From contig NZ_CBYM010000018.1 of NCBI RefSeq assembly GCF_000577815.1, forward strand, positions 1 to 64,000: DNA of 64,000 nt, read 5' to 3'. Below, piece by piece: positions 35,307-45,413 of the stretch. This DNA comes from Clostridium saudiense. Its GTDB lineage: Bacteria; Bacillota; Clostridia; Clostridiales; Clostridiaceae. Under the pieces are notes generated by a model that searched no databases, was not told the origin of the DNA, and saw only the letters and a program-made list of their open reading frames with translations. The position numbers and the translations under genes were made by a program. Positions within the stretch are counted from its first letter, which is position 1; each line of letters begins with the position of its first letter.

Positions 35307-37593
35307 TGAAAAGTTAGAGTTTTTTACTAAGCTCTCAAAGATATGGCAAAATTTTAAGGACTATAGTTATTTAGAAGGAATTAATTTATCTCAAGAGCAA
35401 ATAAATATAATTGAGCAAGAGGAAGATCAATTATTAATAGAAGGGTATGCAGGAACAGGAAAAAGTTTAACTTTATTATATAAGTTTATTAATATATTAG
35501 TTAGAGAAGAAAGTAAAAGAATACTTTACGTAACTTATAATAGTACTTTAATTGAAGATACTAAAAAGAGATTAAAGACTTGTGCTGAATATAATGAAAA
35601 TAAAGATAGACATGATGTTAATATTCAAACTTTCCATGAGATGGCAGCTTCAATACTTAAAGAAATAAAAGTTATAGATAGAGGAATTGGAAAGTTATCA
35701 ATTGAAACAATTAATAAAAAAGGTGGAGATGCATTAAGGCGTATAGCAAGTGTTCATTCAAAATATACTGAAGCAAGGTTTGATGAATATAAAGCATTAA
35801 GTAAAGAAGAAAAATTATATTCTACACATGATATGAAGTTTGTTACTGAAGAGATATCATGGCTAAAGGCTATGGGATTTACAACGCTTGATAAATATCT
35901 TTCAACTGAAAGAACTGGTAGAAGTAAGCGTATAAGACTTACAAGAAGTCAAAGAAAAACTATTTTTAAGATATATGAAGAGTATCAAAGAGAACTTTCT
36001 AATAATAAATATGGATTAGTATTGGATTTGGAAGATTATGCACTAAAAATATTAGAAAAAGAATATGAAATTAGTCATGATTTAAAATATGACTATATTT
36101 TTGTTGATGAAATGCAGGATCTTGATCCAATGCAAATTTTAGCTCTTTGTAAATTAACTAAAAAGTCTATTGTACTTTCAGGAGATGCAAACCAAAGAAT
36201 ATATAAAAAATGTCCTGTAAAATATGATGAATTAGGATTACAAGTTAAGCAAAAGGGAAGAAAAAAGGTATTAAAGAAAAATTATAGGTCTACTGCTGAA
36301 ATAGTTAGACTAGCTAATTCGTTGAATTTTTATGATAACGAGGATAAACTATCTGAAAAGCAATTTGTTAAAGAAGGAGATAGACCAATTATTCATAGAA
36401 CAAAAGATTCTGCAACAGCAGCAAAGTATATTGCTGAAAAAATTAAAAAGATACATGCTGAAAATTCTAAAAAGACTATAGCTATTATTAATAGAGAAGA
36501 AGTTAAAAAAAAGACTTATGGAAAAAGTTCATTTAGGTTATATCTTGAGCAGAATTTGATATATCATACATTTACAGATATAAATAGTTATTATAAAAAA
36601 TTTGATCAAGGTAAGGAGAGACAAGTGTTTTACACTAATCCTTATGATGTTAAAGGATTAGAATTTGATATTGTATTTATAACTGATTTTAATAAAAAAT
36701 ATTATCCAAATTTAAATGAACTTGATAAAATGTCTAACAGTAATGATAGTAAACAAAAAGAATTATTAGATGATGATATATTAGAATTTATAAATATAGA
36801 AAAAAAGCTTTTGTACGTAGCCATGAGTAGAGCAAGAGAAGAATTATACTTAATTGCAAATGGATGTGCAACAGAAAAAACTATTTCAGAATTTATATTT
36901 GATTTTGAATCAAAAGATTATGTTGCAAGTGGATTTACCAAGAGTGGTATTGAAAAGGCTAAGATTCATTATGATAATATTGGTAATGGAAAATTATTTA
37001 AAATTAAAGAAAAGGAAATACAAGAAAAAATTCAAGCAGAATTTACAAAGAAAATAGAAGAGATAAAAGAAAAAGAAGAACAAATAAATGAAGCTGTTGA
37101 AGAGATCAATACAGTAATAATTTCTAATAAAAATATATCAAATGGTTTAATGGAAAATGTAAAGATTTTTGAACCAGTTGATAATGATAGGCTTAGAAAG
37201 CAAACTACTTTAAATATTGAGGAACCTAGTAATATAAAAGAAACAATAAACATAAAAGAAGTAGTTAAAGAAAATAATAAAAATAATATTGACTATAATA
37301 GAAACATTAACATAAATAAAGAAAGTAAAGCAAGAGAAACAGCTAAAGTAAAGTCTAATTATAAAGAAGTAAATATTACAGTAGATATAATTGATAAGAC
37401 TGTAAAGCCATTGTTAGCTAAACATAAGATTAAGTTTGTGGATAAGAGAAGTAAAGGGGGAGCTTTCTGGATTATTGCTGGTATGGAGATAAAAGATTTG
37501 ATTGATACATTTAATAATTATGGTTTAAAATTAGCTTTTGCTAAAAATGGTGGAAGATCTACTGGGCATAAAGCGGCTTGGTATACTAAGTAA
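35293..37593 (+). CDS. UvrD-like superfamily 1 helicase with C-terminal module (third gene of operon)
   Basis: 766 residues from the TTG at 35293, placed 8 bases after GGGGAG and overlapping the previous gene by 14 bases. Motifs: Walker A 'EGYAGTGKSLTLL' (about 53-65), motif II 'YIFVDEMQDLDPMQ', motif III 'LSGDANQRIYKKC', motif V 'DVKGLEFDIVFI', motif VI 'LLYVAMSRAREELYL'. After the core comes a charged coiled-coil stretch (about 575-690). A compact C-terminal domain follows: 'KFVDKRSKGGAFWIIAG' then 'GGRSTGHKAAWY'. This Gly-rich, aromatic module recurs at the ends of some defence-linked proteins. No nuclease domain is seen. Confidence 0.88.
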   Translation: MTVSNEKLEFFTKLSKIWQNFKDYSYLEGINLSQEQINIIEQEEDQLLIEGYAGTGKSLTLLYKFINILVREESKRILYVTYNSTLIEDTKKRLKTCAEYNENKDRHDVNIQTFHEMAASILKEIKVIDRGIGKLSIETINKKGGDALRRIASVHSKYTEARFDEYKALSKEEKLYSTHDMKFVTEEISWLKAMGFTTLDKYLSTERTGRSKRIRLTRSQRKTIFKIYEEYQRELSNNKYGLVLDLEDYALKILEKEYEISHDLKYDYIFVDEMQDLDPMQILALCKLTKKSIVLSGDANQRIYKKCPVKYDELGLQVKQKGRKKVLKKNYRSTAEIVRLANSLNFYDNEDKLSEKQFVKEGDRPIIHRTKDSATAAKYIAEKIKKIHAENSKKTIAIINREEVKKKTYGKSSFRLYLEQNLIYHTFTDINSYYKKFDQGKERQVFYTNPYDVKGLEFDIVFITDFNKKYYPNLNELDKMSNSNDSKQKELLDDDILEFINIEKKLLYVAMSRAREELYLIANGCATEKTISEFIFDFESKDYVASGFTKSGIEKAKIHYDNIGNGKLFKIKEKEIQEKIQAEFTKKIEEIKEKEEQINEAVEEINTVIISNKNISNGLMENVKIFEPVDNDRLRKQTTLNIEEPSNIKETINIKEVVKENNKNNIDYNRNININKESKARETAKVKSNYKEVNITVDIIDKTVKPLLAKHKIKFVDKRSKGGAFWIIAGMEIKDLIDTFNNYGLKLAFAKNGGRSTGHKAAWYTK

Positions 37594-37687
37594 ATACTTT
37601 ATATTAAATTTAGTTTAGAATCAAGAATAATTTCCTTAATAAAATAGTATTTATTAATAAATATATTTATGTTTGTGAGGAAAAAGT

Positions 37688-38119
37688 ATGGCAGTTAAAG
37701 TGTGTAAGAAATGTGGTGAATATAATTCAGAGTCATCTATAATTTGCTACAAATGTGGAGAATTGTTAAATAATACTGAAGTAAGAGATGCGGGAAGAAC
37801 AGTAGATTATAATAGTCAAATAGAGTGTCCTAATTGCGGTGAAATGATCAAATGTGGTAGTATAGTATGTCCAGAATGTAGAGAGATAATTACAAAGAAA
37901 ATTAATAAAACATCTAATATTATCTATAAACATGATGAGGAGTATTCTGGAATTGCATTATATATTTTTTCAATTTTAGTTCCTATAGTTGGATTTATTG
38001 TAGGAGCAATTATGTTAACAAAAGATGATGAATATAAAAGATCAATAGGAGCTATGTGTATAGTATTAGATATAATATATATAATATTAGCAAGTATAAT
38101 TATTTATTTTTACATTTAA
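37688..38119 (+). CDS. Double zinc-ribbon membrane protein
   Basis: 143 residues. Two CxxC...CxxC zinc ribbons lie at the N-terminus ('CKKCGEY...CYKCGE' and 'CPNCGEMI...CPECRE'), then a linker and two hydrophobic helices (about 97-115 and 123-142). It follows the UvrD operon by 94 bases and precedes a terminator, so it may be co-transcribed. It is a membrane-anchored zinc-ribbon protein of unknown role; such proteins can tether DNA- or protein-binding activities to the membrane. Confidence 0.7.
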   Translation: MAVKVCKKCGEYNSESSIICYKCGELLNNTEVRDAGRTVDYNSQIECPNCGEMIKCGSIVCPECREIITKKINKTSNIIYKHDEEYSGIALYIFSILVPIVGFIVGAIMLTKDDEYKRSIGAMCIVLDIIYIILASIIIYFYI

Positions 38120-38199
38120 GTACAATAAAAAATATTATTGTAAAGTTAATAAATTACATAATATATTTGGAATAGATAAATAAATATGAGATAATAAAT

Positions 38200-38240
38200 A
38201 AGAGCAAAAAGAATAATTCAAATACATTCTTTTTGTTCTT
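38200..38240 (+). terminator. Terminator
   Basis: AAGAGCAAAAAGAAT / ATTCTTTTTGTTCTT stem with one mismatch/G-T, ending the UvrD/zinc-ribbon group. Confidence 0.75.
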
Positions 38241-38270
38241 ATTATTATACAAAAATATTAGGTGATTAAT

Positions 38271-40760
38271 ATGATAAATAATATAAAAGAAGAAATATCT
38301 ATAATAGAAAAATCAATAAATTATGATCAAATAAATGTAAATACTTCAACAGGAGATAAAGACCACCTTTATCCCAAACTAAAACAAAGCTTTAAAACAG
38401 CAACAACAATAGACATAATAGTATCATTCCTAATGGAATCAGGCGTTAAATTATTATTACAAGATCTAAAAGAAGCACTAGAAAGAGGCGTTAACATAAG
38501 AATCCTCACAGGAAATTATCTAAAAATAACACAACCACAAGCACTATACTTACTAAAATCAGAATTAAAAGACAAAGTAGATTTAAGGTTTTACAACAAT
38601 CCAAACAAATCATTCCATCCAAAAGCATACATGTTTCATAATCCATTAGATAGTGAAATATATATAGGTTCATCAAACATATCAAGAGGAGCATTAACAT
38701 CATCAATAGAGTGGAACTACAGATTCCTAAAATCAAATGCTCCAAATGACTTTAAGGTATTTTACGATACTTTTGAAGACTTATTTAATAACCATTCACT
38801 AATAATAACAGATGCAGTATTAAAAGATTACTCAAAACAATGGACAAGACCTAATGTATATAGAGATATAGAAAAAGAAAATAACAACGAAGAATGCAAA
38901 GAGGATAATATAATAAATATATTTGAACCTAGTGGAGCACAAATTGAAGCATTATATTCCTTAGAAAAATCAAGAGGGGAAGGATTTGATAAAGGACTAG
39001 TAGTAGCTGCAACAGGTATTGGAAAAACATATTTAGCAGCATTTGATTCAAGAAACTACAGTAGAGTTTTATTTGTAGCTCACAGGGAAGAGATAATAAA
39101 ACAAGCAGCTCAAAGTTTTAAAAATGTTAGAAATTCAGATGATATTGGATTCTTTTATAGTAATCAAAAAGATACTAAAAATTCATTTATATTTTCATTA
39201 GTACAAACATTAGGAAAAGATGAATATTTAAATGGAAAATATTTTGAAAGAGATTATTTTGATTACATAGTAGTAGATGAATTTCATCATGCAGTTTCTA
39301 ATAACTATAAAAAAATCATAGATTACTTTACTCCAAAATTCTTATTAGGGCTTACTGCAACACCAGAAAGGTTAGATTCTAAGGACGTATTTAAGCTTTG
39401 TGATTACAACATGGTTTATGAAGTAAGATTAAAAGAAGCCATAAATAAGGGGTGGCTAGCACCTTTTAGATATTATGGTATTTATGATGAAACTGTAAAT
39501 TATGATGATATAGATTATAAGAATGGTAAGTATGATGATAAGCAACTTGAAGATGCTTTAATGCTTAATAAAAGAGGAGAGCTTATATTAAATCATTACC
39601 TTAAATATAATTCAAATAGAGCAATGGGATTTTGTACTTCAAGGCATCATGCTGAATATATGGCAAAGGTATTTAATGAAAATAATATTCCATCAGCTGC
39701 GGTTTATAGCGGTGAAAGTGGAGAGTATTCTGAAGAAAGAAATATAGCATTAGCTAAGTTAACTTCTGGAGAGTTAAAAGTTATATTTTCAGTAGATATG
39801 TTTAATGAAGGTTTAGATATTCCTGCAATTGATATGGTTATGTTTTTAAGACCAACACAATCACCAACAATTTTCTTGCAACAACTTGGAAGAGGTTTAA
39901 GAAAGTCTAAGGATAAACAATATTTAAATGTACTAGATTTCATAGGTAACTATAAAAAGGCAAACTTAGTTCCATTTTTGCTTAGTGGTAAAGACTATTC
40001 AGCAGCTGAAAGTAAGAAAAATAAGCAAGGAGATTATGAATTCCCAGAGGAGTGCATAGTAGATTTTGACTTTAGAATCATTGATATATTCAAAAAGCAA
40101 GCAGAAAGAGAAATGAAGGTTAAGGATAAAATCAAAGAGCAGTTTGATATTATATATGATATGTTAGGTTATAGACCTAGTAGAATTGAATTATTTACTT
40201 ATATGGATGATGAAGTTTATAAAAATATTAAGAGCAAAGGTAAAGATATAGATCCTTTTAAGAATTACTTAGAGTATATAAAGAATAATGATAGATTAAG
40301 TTATGATGAAAATATATTATATAATTCTAGAGGAAGAGAATTTATTAATATGATTGAAACTACATCTATGAGTAAAACCTATAAGATGCCAGTTTTATTA
40401 GCCTTTTATAATGAAGGTAATATAAAGATGGAGATTACTGAAGAAGATATTTATAAGAGCTTTTATGGTTTCTATAGAAGAGGTTCTAATAAGGTTGATA
40501 TGCTTAAGGATAAAGGAACTAGTGGGTTTGAATCATGGGATATGAAAAAGTATGTGGCTTTAGCTAAGAATAATCCAGTTAAGTTTTTGCTTAAAACTCA
40601 TAGTGATTTCTTTAAATTAAAAGATAATTGTGTATTAGCACTTCATGATGATTTGGAAGAGTTAATTGGTAATGAAGCTTTTAAGAATCATATGAAGGAT
40701 GCTATAGATTTAAGAGTTGAAACTTATTATAAGAATAGATTTTTTTATAAAGAAAAATAG
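38271..40760 (+). CDS. PLD-domain fused superfamily 2 helicase
   Basis: 829 residues from the ATG at 38271 (an in-frame GTG at 38262 overlaps the AGGTGAT site). The N-terminal ~190 residues form a single phospholipase-D-type nuclease domain with 'SFHPKAYMF' (His116, Lys118) and 'IYIGSSNISRGAL'. The SF2 helicase follows: Walker A 'AATGIGKTYLAA', 'VVDEFHHA', 'LTATPER', then helicase C with 'MFNEGLDIPAI' and 'FLQQLGRGLRKS'. Relatives that end in DUF3427 are ~950-1000 residues; this one has a shorter, different C-terminus. The type is common in defence islands and predicted to unwind and nick DNA. It stands alone between terminators. Confidence 0.9.
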   Translation: MINNIKEEISIIEKSINYDQINVNTSTGDKDHLYPKLKQSFKTATTIDIIVSFLMESGVKLLLQDLKEALERGVNIRILTGNYLKITQPQALYLLKSELKDKVDLRFYNNPNKSFHPKAYMFHNPLDSEIYIGSSNISRGALTSSIEWNYRFLKSNAPNDFKVFYDTFEDLFNNHSLIITDAVLKDYSKQWTRPNVYRDIEKENNNEECKEDNIINIFEPSGAQIEALYSLEKSRGEGFDKGLVVAATGIGKTYLAAFDSRNYSRVLFVAHREEIIKQAAQSFKNVRNSDDIGFFYSNQKDTKNSFIFSLVQTLGKDEYLNGKYFERDYFDYIVVDEFHHAVSNNYKKIIDYFTPKFLLGLTATPERLDSKDVFKLCDYNMVYEVRLKEAINKGWLAPFRYYGIYDETVNYDDIDYKNGKYDDKQLEDALMLNKRGELILNHYLKYNSNRAMGFCTSRHHAEYMAKVFNENNIPSAAVYSGESGEYSEERNIALAKLTSGELKVIFSVDMFNEGLDIPAIDMVMFLRPTQSPTIFLQQLGRGLRKSKDKQYLNVLDFIGNYKKANLVPFLLSGKDYSAAESKKNKQGDYEFPEECIVDFDFRIIDIFKKQAEREMKVKDKIKEQFDIIYDMLGYRPSRIELFTYMDDEVYKNIKSKGKDIDPFKNYLEYIKNNDRLSYDENILYNSRGREFINMIETTSMSKTYKMPVLLAFYNEGNIKMEITEEDIYKSFYGFYRRGSNKVDMLKDKGTSGFESWDMKKYVALAKNNPVKFLLKTHSDFFKLKDNCVLALHDDLEELIGNEAFKNHMKDAIDLRVETYYKNRFFYKEK

Positions 40761-40769
40761 TATATAATA

Positions 40770-40810
40770 AAATTATAAGAAGCCAATTAATTTTGGCTTC
40801 TTTATAATTT
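40770..40810 (+). terminator. Terminator after the PLD-helicase
   Basis: AAATTATAAGAAGCCAA / TTGGCTTCTTTATAATTT nearly perfect stem with T-rich tail. Confidence 0.8.
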
Positions 40811-40853
40811 ATATAAATGAATATAAAAGATTATTATAAGGGAAATGAGTATT

Positions 40854-41930
40854 ATGTATATATTAAATAAAACTGGAAATTTTCTTGAAAAGGTAAAAGA
40901 AACAACATTTTATGAAAGTGATATAAAAGAAAGACAACATATTGAAGAATGGCTTAGAAAAAATCCTGAAATTATGGGAGAAGAGTTACTTATTATTGGG
41001 CATGAGTATGATAAATTTGAAGTAAATGAAAGACTAGATTTATTAGCTTTAGACAAAGATGGTAAGTTAGTTATTATAGAAGTAAAAAGAGATAATTCAG
41101 GAAGTGCAGTAGATTTTCAAGCATTAAAGTATGCTTCGTATTGTTCGAGATTAAACCCAAGGGATATTCTTGATATATATAGTGAATATATTGCTAACTT
41201 TGGATTAAATTTAAATCCAGAACAAGAGATAATGTATTTTTTACAAGTAGAGGATGAAGCTGTACTTAATGAAATGCTAAATAATTCTCAGAGAATAATA
41301 GTTATAGGGAAAGAATTTGATAAACGAATATTATCAGTTTGTACATGGCTATATGAAAATAATATTGATGTTAAGTGCATTTCCATTAAACCTTATGAGT
41401 TGAATAATGAGATTTTAATAGATATAGACCAAATAATACCTCCTGATAAGATTGAAGACTATTATATAAATAAGAAGCAAAAACAAAATAAAGATATTAT
41501 CAATAAAGATAATAATAGTATCGAATTTTTAGCAGGTATTGTTAATGAAATTAATAAAAAATCTAATTTGAATATTAAATATTTAGGGAAAAAATATTAT
41601 TTTGGAGCATCTAGAATAAAAGATAAGGGAATTGAGTTTGTAGTATCTTATAGTAAACGAAATAATACTGTTGGTATATCGGCAGAAGCTTGGAGAGATG
41701 AAGGGGTTAAGAGATTAAAGAAGGTTTATGATGAAATTGGAAATGAAATAGCAGAAAAACTTGGGACAAAGCTGTATTTAGAAAGTGGAGTGAAAAATAG
41801 TCAAGTTTATAGAATGTTTATTAGAATCAGCATGGATGGAGTAACAAATCTACTAAATAGCTCAGAGGAAATAGCTAATAAATATTTATTTTATAAATCT
41901 ATTTTAGAAGATAGCCTTATAAATTTATAG
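40854..41930 (+). CDS. DUF91/NucS-like PD-(D/E)xK endonuclease
   Basis: 358 residues from the ATG at 40854, matching the usual 'MYxLN' start of relatives; an ATG at 40845 is too close to the AAGGG site. The nuclease core has 'NERLDLLALDKDGKLVIIEVK', with Asp62 and Glu76-Val-Lys78 as the metal and catalytic residues, followed by 'QALKYASYCS'. The C-terminal ~120 residues ('LNIKYLGKKYYFGASRI') are a DUF4268/DUF5655-like module. NucS-type enzymes act on branched or mismatched DNA, and DUF91 proteins also occur in defence islands. The exact substrate is unknown. Confidence 0.82.
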   Translation: MYILNKTGNFLEKVKETTFYESDIKERQHIEEWLRKNPEIMGEELLIIGHEYDKFEVNERLDLLALDKDGKLVIIEVKRDNSGSAVDFQALKYASYCSRLNPRDILDIYSEYIANFGLNLNPEQEIMYFLQVEDEAVLNEMLNNSQRIIVIGKEFDKRILSVCTWLYENNIDVKCISIKPYELNNEILIDIDQIIPPDKIEDYYINKKQKQNKDIINKDNNSIEFLAGIVNEINKKSNLNIKYLGKKYYFGASRIKDKGIEFVVSYSKRNNTVGISAEAWRDEGVKRLKKVYDEIGNEIAEKLGTKLYLESGVKNSQVYRMFIRISMDGVTNLLNSSEEIANKYLFYKSILEDSLINL

Positions 41931-42024
41931 TAGAATTATAATGAATTAATACAATAAGTTAACCTATATATTTAATGTAAAAAAATTAAAGTAAAGATTA
42001 AAAATTTTGAAGGATATGAAACAA

Positions 42025-42621
42025 ATGATAAATAACACATTAGATTTTTACAACAACAATTCAAAAATATACATAGAAACAACACTTACAATTGATATGA
42101 GCAAATTATATAACGAATTTTTAAACAATATTCCTAAAGGTGGAACTATCCTAGACTTAGGATGCGGAAGTGGTAGAGATAGTAAAGCCTTTGTAGATAA
42201 AGGATACAAAGTAACAGCAGTAGATGGTTCCAAAGAATTAGCTCAAAGTGCATCAAAACTAATTGGTCGAGATGTTTTAGTTAGTAAATTTGAAGACTTA
42301 TCATTAATAGACAAATTCGATGGAATATGGGCATGTGCATCATTACTTCATGTTAATAAAAGAGATATCTTAGATGTTATAAAAAATGTATCATCAAATT
42401 TAAATAATAATGGAATCTTTTATATGTCATTTAAGTATGGTGAAGATGAATATATAGATGAAAAAGGAAGATATTTTAATTGCTATACTGAAGAAACTTT
42501 TAATGAATTAATAAATAAAGTTGAAGGTTTAAAGATTATGAAAGTTTATAAAACCATTGATATTGTTCCAGGAAGAGGAGATATCGTATGGTTAAATATA
42601 CTTTGTGTTAAGGAGAGTTAA
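42025..42621 (+). CDS. Class I SAM-dependent methyltransferase
   Basis: 198 residues from the ATG at 42025 (AAGGAT 9 bases upstream; the earlier ATG at 42016 is too close). Motif I 'ILDLGCGSGRDS' (about 42-53), the acidic 'TAVDGS' end of strand 2, and 'FDGIWACASLLHV' at motif IV identify a Tellurite-type/UbiE-like small-molecule methyltransferase fold, not a DNA methylase (no NPPY or DPPY). It is followed after 6 bases by a MazG-like gene, so the two are co-transcribed. The substrate is unknown. Confidence 0.85.
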   Translation: MINNTLDFYNNNSKIYIETTLTIDMSKLYNEFLNNIPKGGTILDLGCGSGRDSKAFVDKGYKVTAVDGSKELAQSASKLIGRDVLVSKFEDLSLIDKFDGIWACASLLHVNKRDILDVIKNVSSNLNNNGIFYMSFKYGEDEYIDEKGRYFNCYTEETFNELINKVEGLKIMKVYKTIDIVPGRGDIVWLNILCVKES

Positions 42622-42627
42622 GGGATT

Positions 42628-42936
42628 ATGAAAACTTATAATAAATTAGTAAGAGATTTAATACCACAAGTAATAAGAAAATCAGGAAAAGAGTGTGAAA
42701 TAGAAGTAGTTTCAAAAGAAGAAAGAGCAGAGCTTCTTGAAGCTAAGCTTATGGAAGAAGTTAATGAATATTTAGAAGACAAAAACTTAGAAGAGCTTGC
42801 AGACATTATGGAAGTACTATTTGGACTAGCAGATAACCTAGGATATAGTGAGGAAGATTTATTTAATAAAAGAGAAGAAAAGCTAAAAGAACGTGGTGGA
42901 TTTAAAGAAGGAATAGTGCTTAAAAACGTTTATTAA
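42628..42936 (+). CDS. MazG-like/phosphoribosyl-ATP pyrophosphohydrolase-like protein
   Basis: 102 residues. 'YNKLVRDLIPQVI' at the start and the helical 'KLMEEVNEYLEDKNLEELADIMEVLFGLA' contain the Glu/Glu/Asp metal-binding pattern (ExxE ... ExxD) of all-alpha NTP pyrophosphohydrolases. The likely activity is hydrolysis of nucleotides to monophosphates. The gene overlaps, on the other strand, a 42-codon remnant at 42920. Operon with the methyltransferase. Confidence 0.85.
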   Translation: MKTYNKLVRDLIPQVIRKSGKECEIEVVSKEERAELLEAKLMEEVNEYLEDKNLEELADIMEVLFGLADNLGYSEEDLFNKREEKLKERGGFKEGIVLKNVY

Positions 42937-43048
42937 CATAAAATGCTTGTTGCTTTAATTCTTTGAAATTAGTTTCATCAACTTTTACTCCATAATTTTC
43001 AACTAATGCTAATAAAGCTACAGCCCTTGCTTTATAACCTTCCCCCAT
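42920..43048 (-). pseudogene. Short C-terminal gene remnant
   Basis: A 42-codon minus-strand frame reads like an ordinary protein tail ('EGYKARAVALLALVENYG...FKELKQQAFYVNKRF'), but it has no clear ribosome site and overlaps the MazG-like gene end by 17 bases. I do not recognise the parent protein. From 43049 to 43199 only a promoter-like TATAAT near 43149 is seen. Confidence 0.35.
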
Positions 43049-43199
43049 AGCTCAGTGTATTTAAAATAGGCTAAATTTATATTTAAGAGTTGTTTTTATA
43101 TAACAGTATAAATAAACTTATTAAAATAAAATACTTGGATTAATATGGTATAATTTAAAGATACATTAAATTATAAGATATATTTAAGGGGAAACAAAA

Positions 43200-45326
43200 T
43201 TGAACATAGAAAAAAACTTACTTTTAATAAAAGGTGAAGATAAAACAGAAAAAGTTACATACTGTAAATATAATAATGCTACAAAAAAATATGATGTTAC
43301 ATTTATAGGAAACAAAACATACAGCTACAATTATAATAATGTGACATGGATTAGTGATTCAAAAGAGATAAATATAGAAAATAAAGCTATTTACGAAAAT
43401 AATAAACCATTAGTAACAGTAAAAAAAGTTATATTATTTAATGAGTACATAAGAGTAATACATAGAAATGGATATAGTAAAGTTTATAAAAGAAATGAAA
43501 TAACAATAGAGGAATCATGTCTTAATAATCCTAAAGCAAATAGTACTTTTCAATATCTTAAAGAACTATCACAATCAATAGGATTAATGCTTGATGGTTC
43601 AAAAACATTCTTAGGAAAGCAATATGAAAAAATTACATATATAAGTCCTAAAAGTGCTTTAGCATTTTATTTAAATCCAGATCACATAGAAAAAAGTAAA
43701 TCTTATAAAAATATAATATTTCCATTTGGATTTAACTTAAGTCAAAAAGAGGCTACAGAAAAAGCTTTTGAAAATAAGTTTAGTGTTATCGAAGGTCCAC
43801 CAGGTACAGGTAAAACTCAAACTATTTTAAACATAATAGCAAATGCAATAATGAGTGATAAGACTGTTGCAGTAGTTTCCAATAATAATTCAGCAACTGA
43901 AAATGTTTATGAAAAGCTTAGTAAATATAATTTAAATTTCTTTGCAGCTACTTTAGGAAGAAGAGAAAATAAAGAAAATTTTATCAATAGCCAAAGTGGA
44001 CTATATGTTGATATGGAAGAGTGGAAATTAGATAGCTCTGAAAAACAAGTCATTTTAGATAAACTAAACAAATCAAAAGATAAAATTAGTGATATGTTAA
44101 AGAAGAAAAATATGTTAGCTACTATTAAAAATGAATTATCAGAATTAAAGGTTGAAAAGAAGCATTTTGAAAAGGAATATTTATCAGAAGATGTTGCAAA
44201 GCTTAAGTATAATACAATTGTTAGGCTTAAAGCTGATAATATAATGAATTTATTAATAGATTTGGACTTAAATATAAGAGGATTAGATAAAATTCCATTT
44301 AGTATAAGAATAAAAAATTTATTTAAATATGGAATTTATAATTTTAAGTTTTATAGTAATCCAATAGATGAAGTTTTAGATTATCTTTATTATTTGTATT
44401 ATAAAAACAAAGAAGATGAATTAAATAAAGAAATTGAAAAAATAGAAAGAGAATTAAATATATTTAATTTTGATAGTGAGCTTAAGGAGTATTCTAACAA
44501 TGCATTAAAAATATTTAAAGACAAGTTAAACAAAAGGTATTATAAGAATAAAAATAGGCAGATATTTAATGAAGAGGATTTATGGAAGAGATTTGATAAA
44601 GTAATAGAGGAATATCCAGTAATATTAAGTACAACTCATTCATTAAGAAATTGTATTTCTGATAATTTCTTATTTGACTATTTAATTATAGATGAAGCAT
44701 CTCAAGTAGATTTATTAACTGGAGCACTAGCTTTATCATGTGCTAAAAATGTAGTTGTAGTTGGAGATTTAATGCAGCTTACTAATGTGGTAAGTGAAGA
44801 TGATAAGAAGATTAGTAAGAAGATTTTTGATACATATAAGTTAAATGAAGCTTATGATTTTTCAAATAATAATTTATTGTCATCAATTACAAGCTTAAAT
44901 AAAGATATTACAAAGACTTTACTTAAGGAACATTATAGATGTAATCCTAAAATAATAAACTTCTGTAATAAGGAGTTTTATAATGATGAACTTATTATAT
45001 TAACAGATGAAAAAGAAGGTGATTCTCCATTAGTATTATATAAAACTAATGAAGGAAATCATGCTAGAGGAACTATTAATGTAAGGCAGGTAGATGTTAT
45101 TAAAGAAGAGGTTTTGCCTAAGTTAAAAACCAAGAAGTCTATTGCTGTAATATCTCCATATAGAAAGCAGACTAATGAAGTTTCTAAAGTGTTAGGAGAA
45201 ATGGTAGAAGCTGATACTGTACATAAGTTTCAAGGTAGGGAGAAGGATGTAGTTATATTAAGCACTGTTTCTAATGAAGTTAATGATTTTATTGATAATT
45301 CTAATTTAATTAAGCAGGATATATAA
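43200..45326 (+). pseudogene. DNA2/Upf1-like superfamily 1B helicase, truncated before motif VI
   Basis: 708 codons from the TTG at 43200 (AAGGGGA upstream). It has Walker A 'EGPPGTGKTQTIL' (about 198-210), motif II 'LIIDEASQVDLLTG', motif III 'VVVGDLMQLTNV', motif IV 'HYRCNP', and 'VHKFQGREKDVVILST' for motif V. The frame then ends at 'NDFIDNSNLIKQDI', where relatives continue 'NLINVAVSRA' (motif VI) and a further C-terminal region. Loss of motif VI with its Arg finger should abolish ATPase coupling, so I call it a truncated gene. The 70 bases after the stop do not restore the frame. A diverged but working form is less likely. Confidence 0.65.
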
Positions 45327-45413
45327 ATATATCTTGAGCAACAGTAATGAATATAATTTTTAGATATTTAGAATAATAATAATAGAATATATTAAAGACA
45401 TGGAGTGTTAAAT

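Noticed and set aside
36854..37057. Plus-strand 67-codon frame within the second UvrD gene
   Set aside because: Alternative frame inside a strongly supported helicase gene, no ribosome site.
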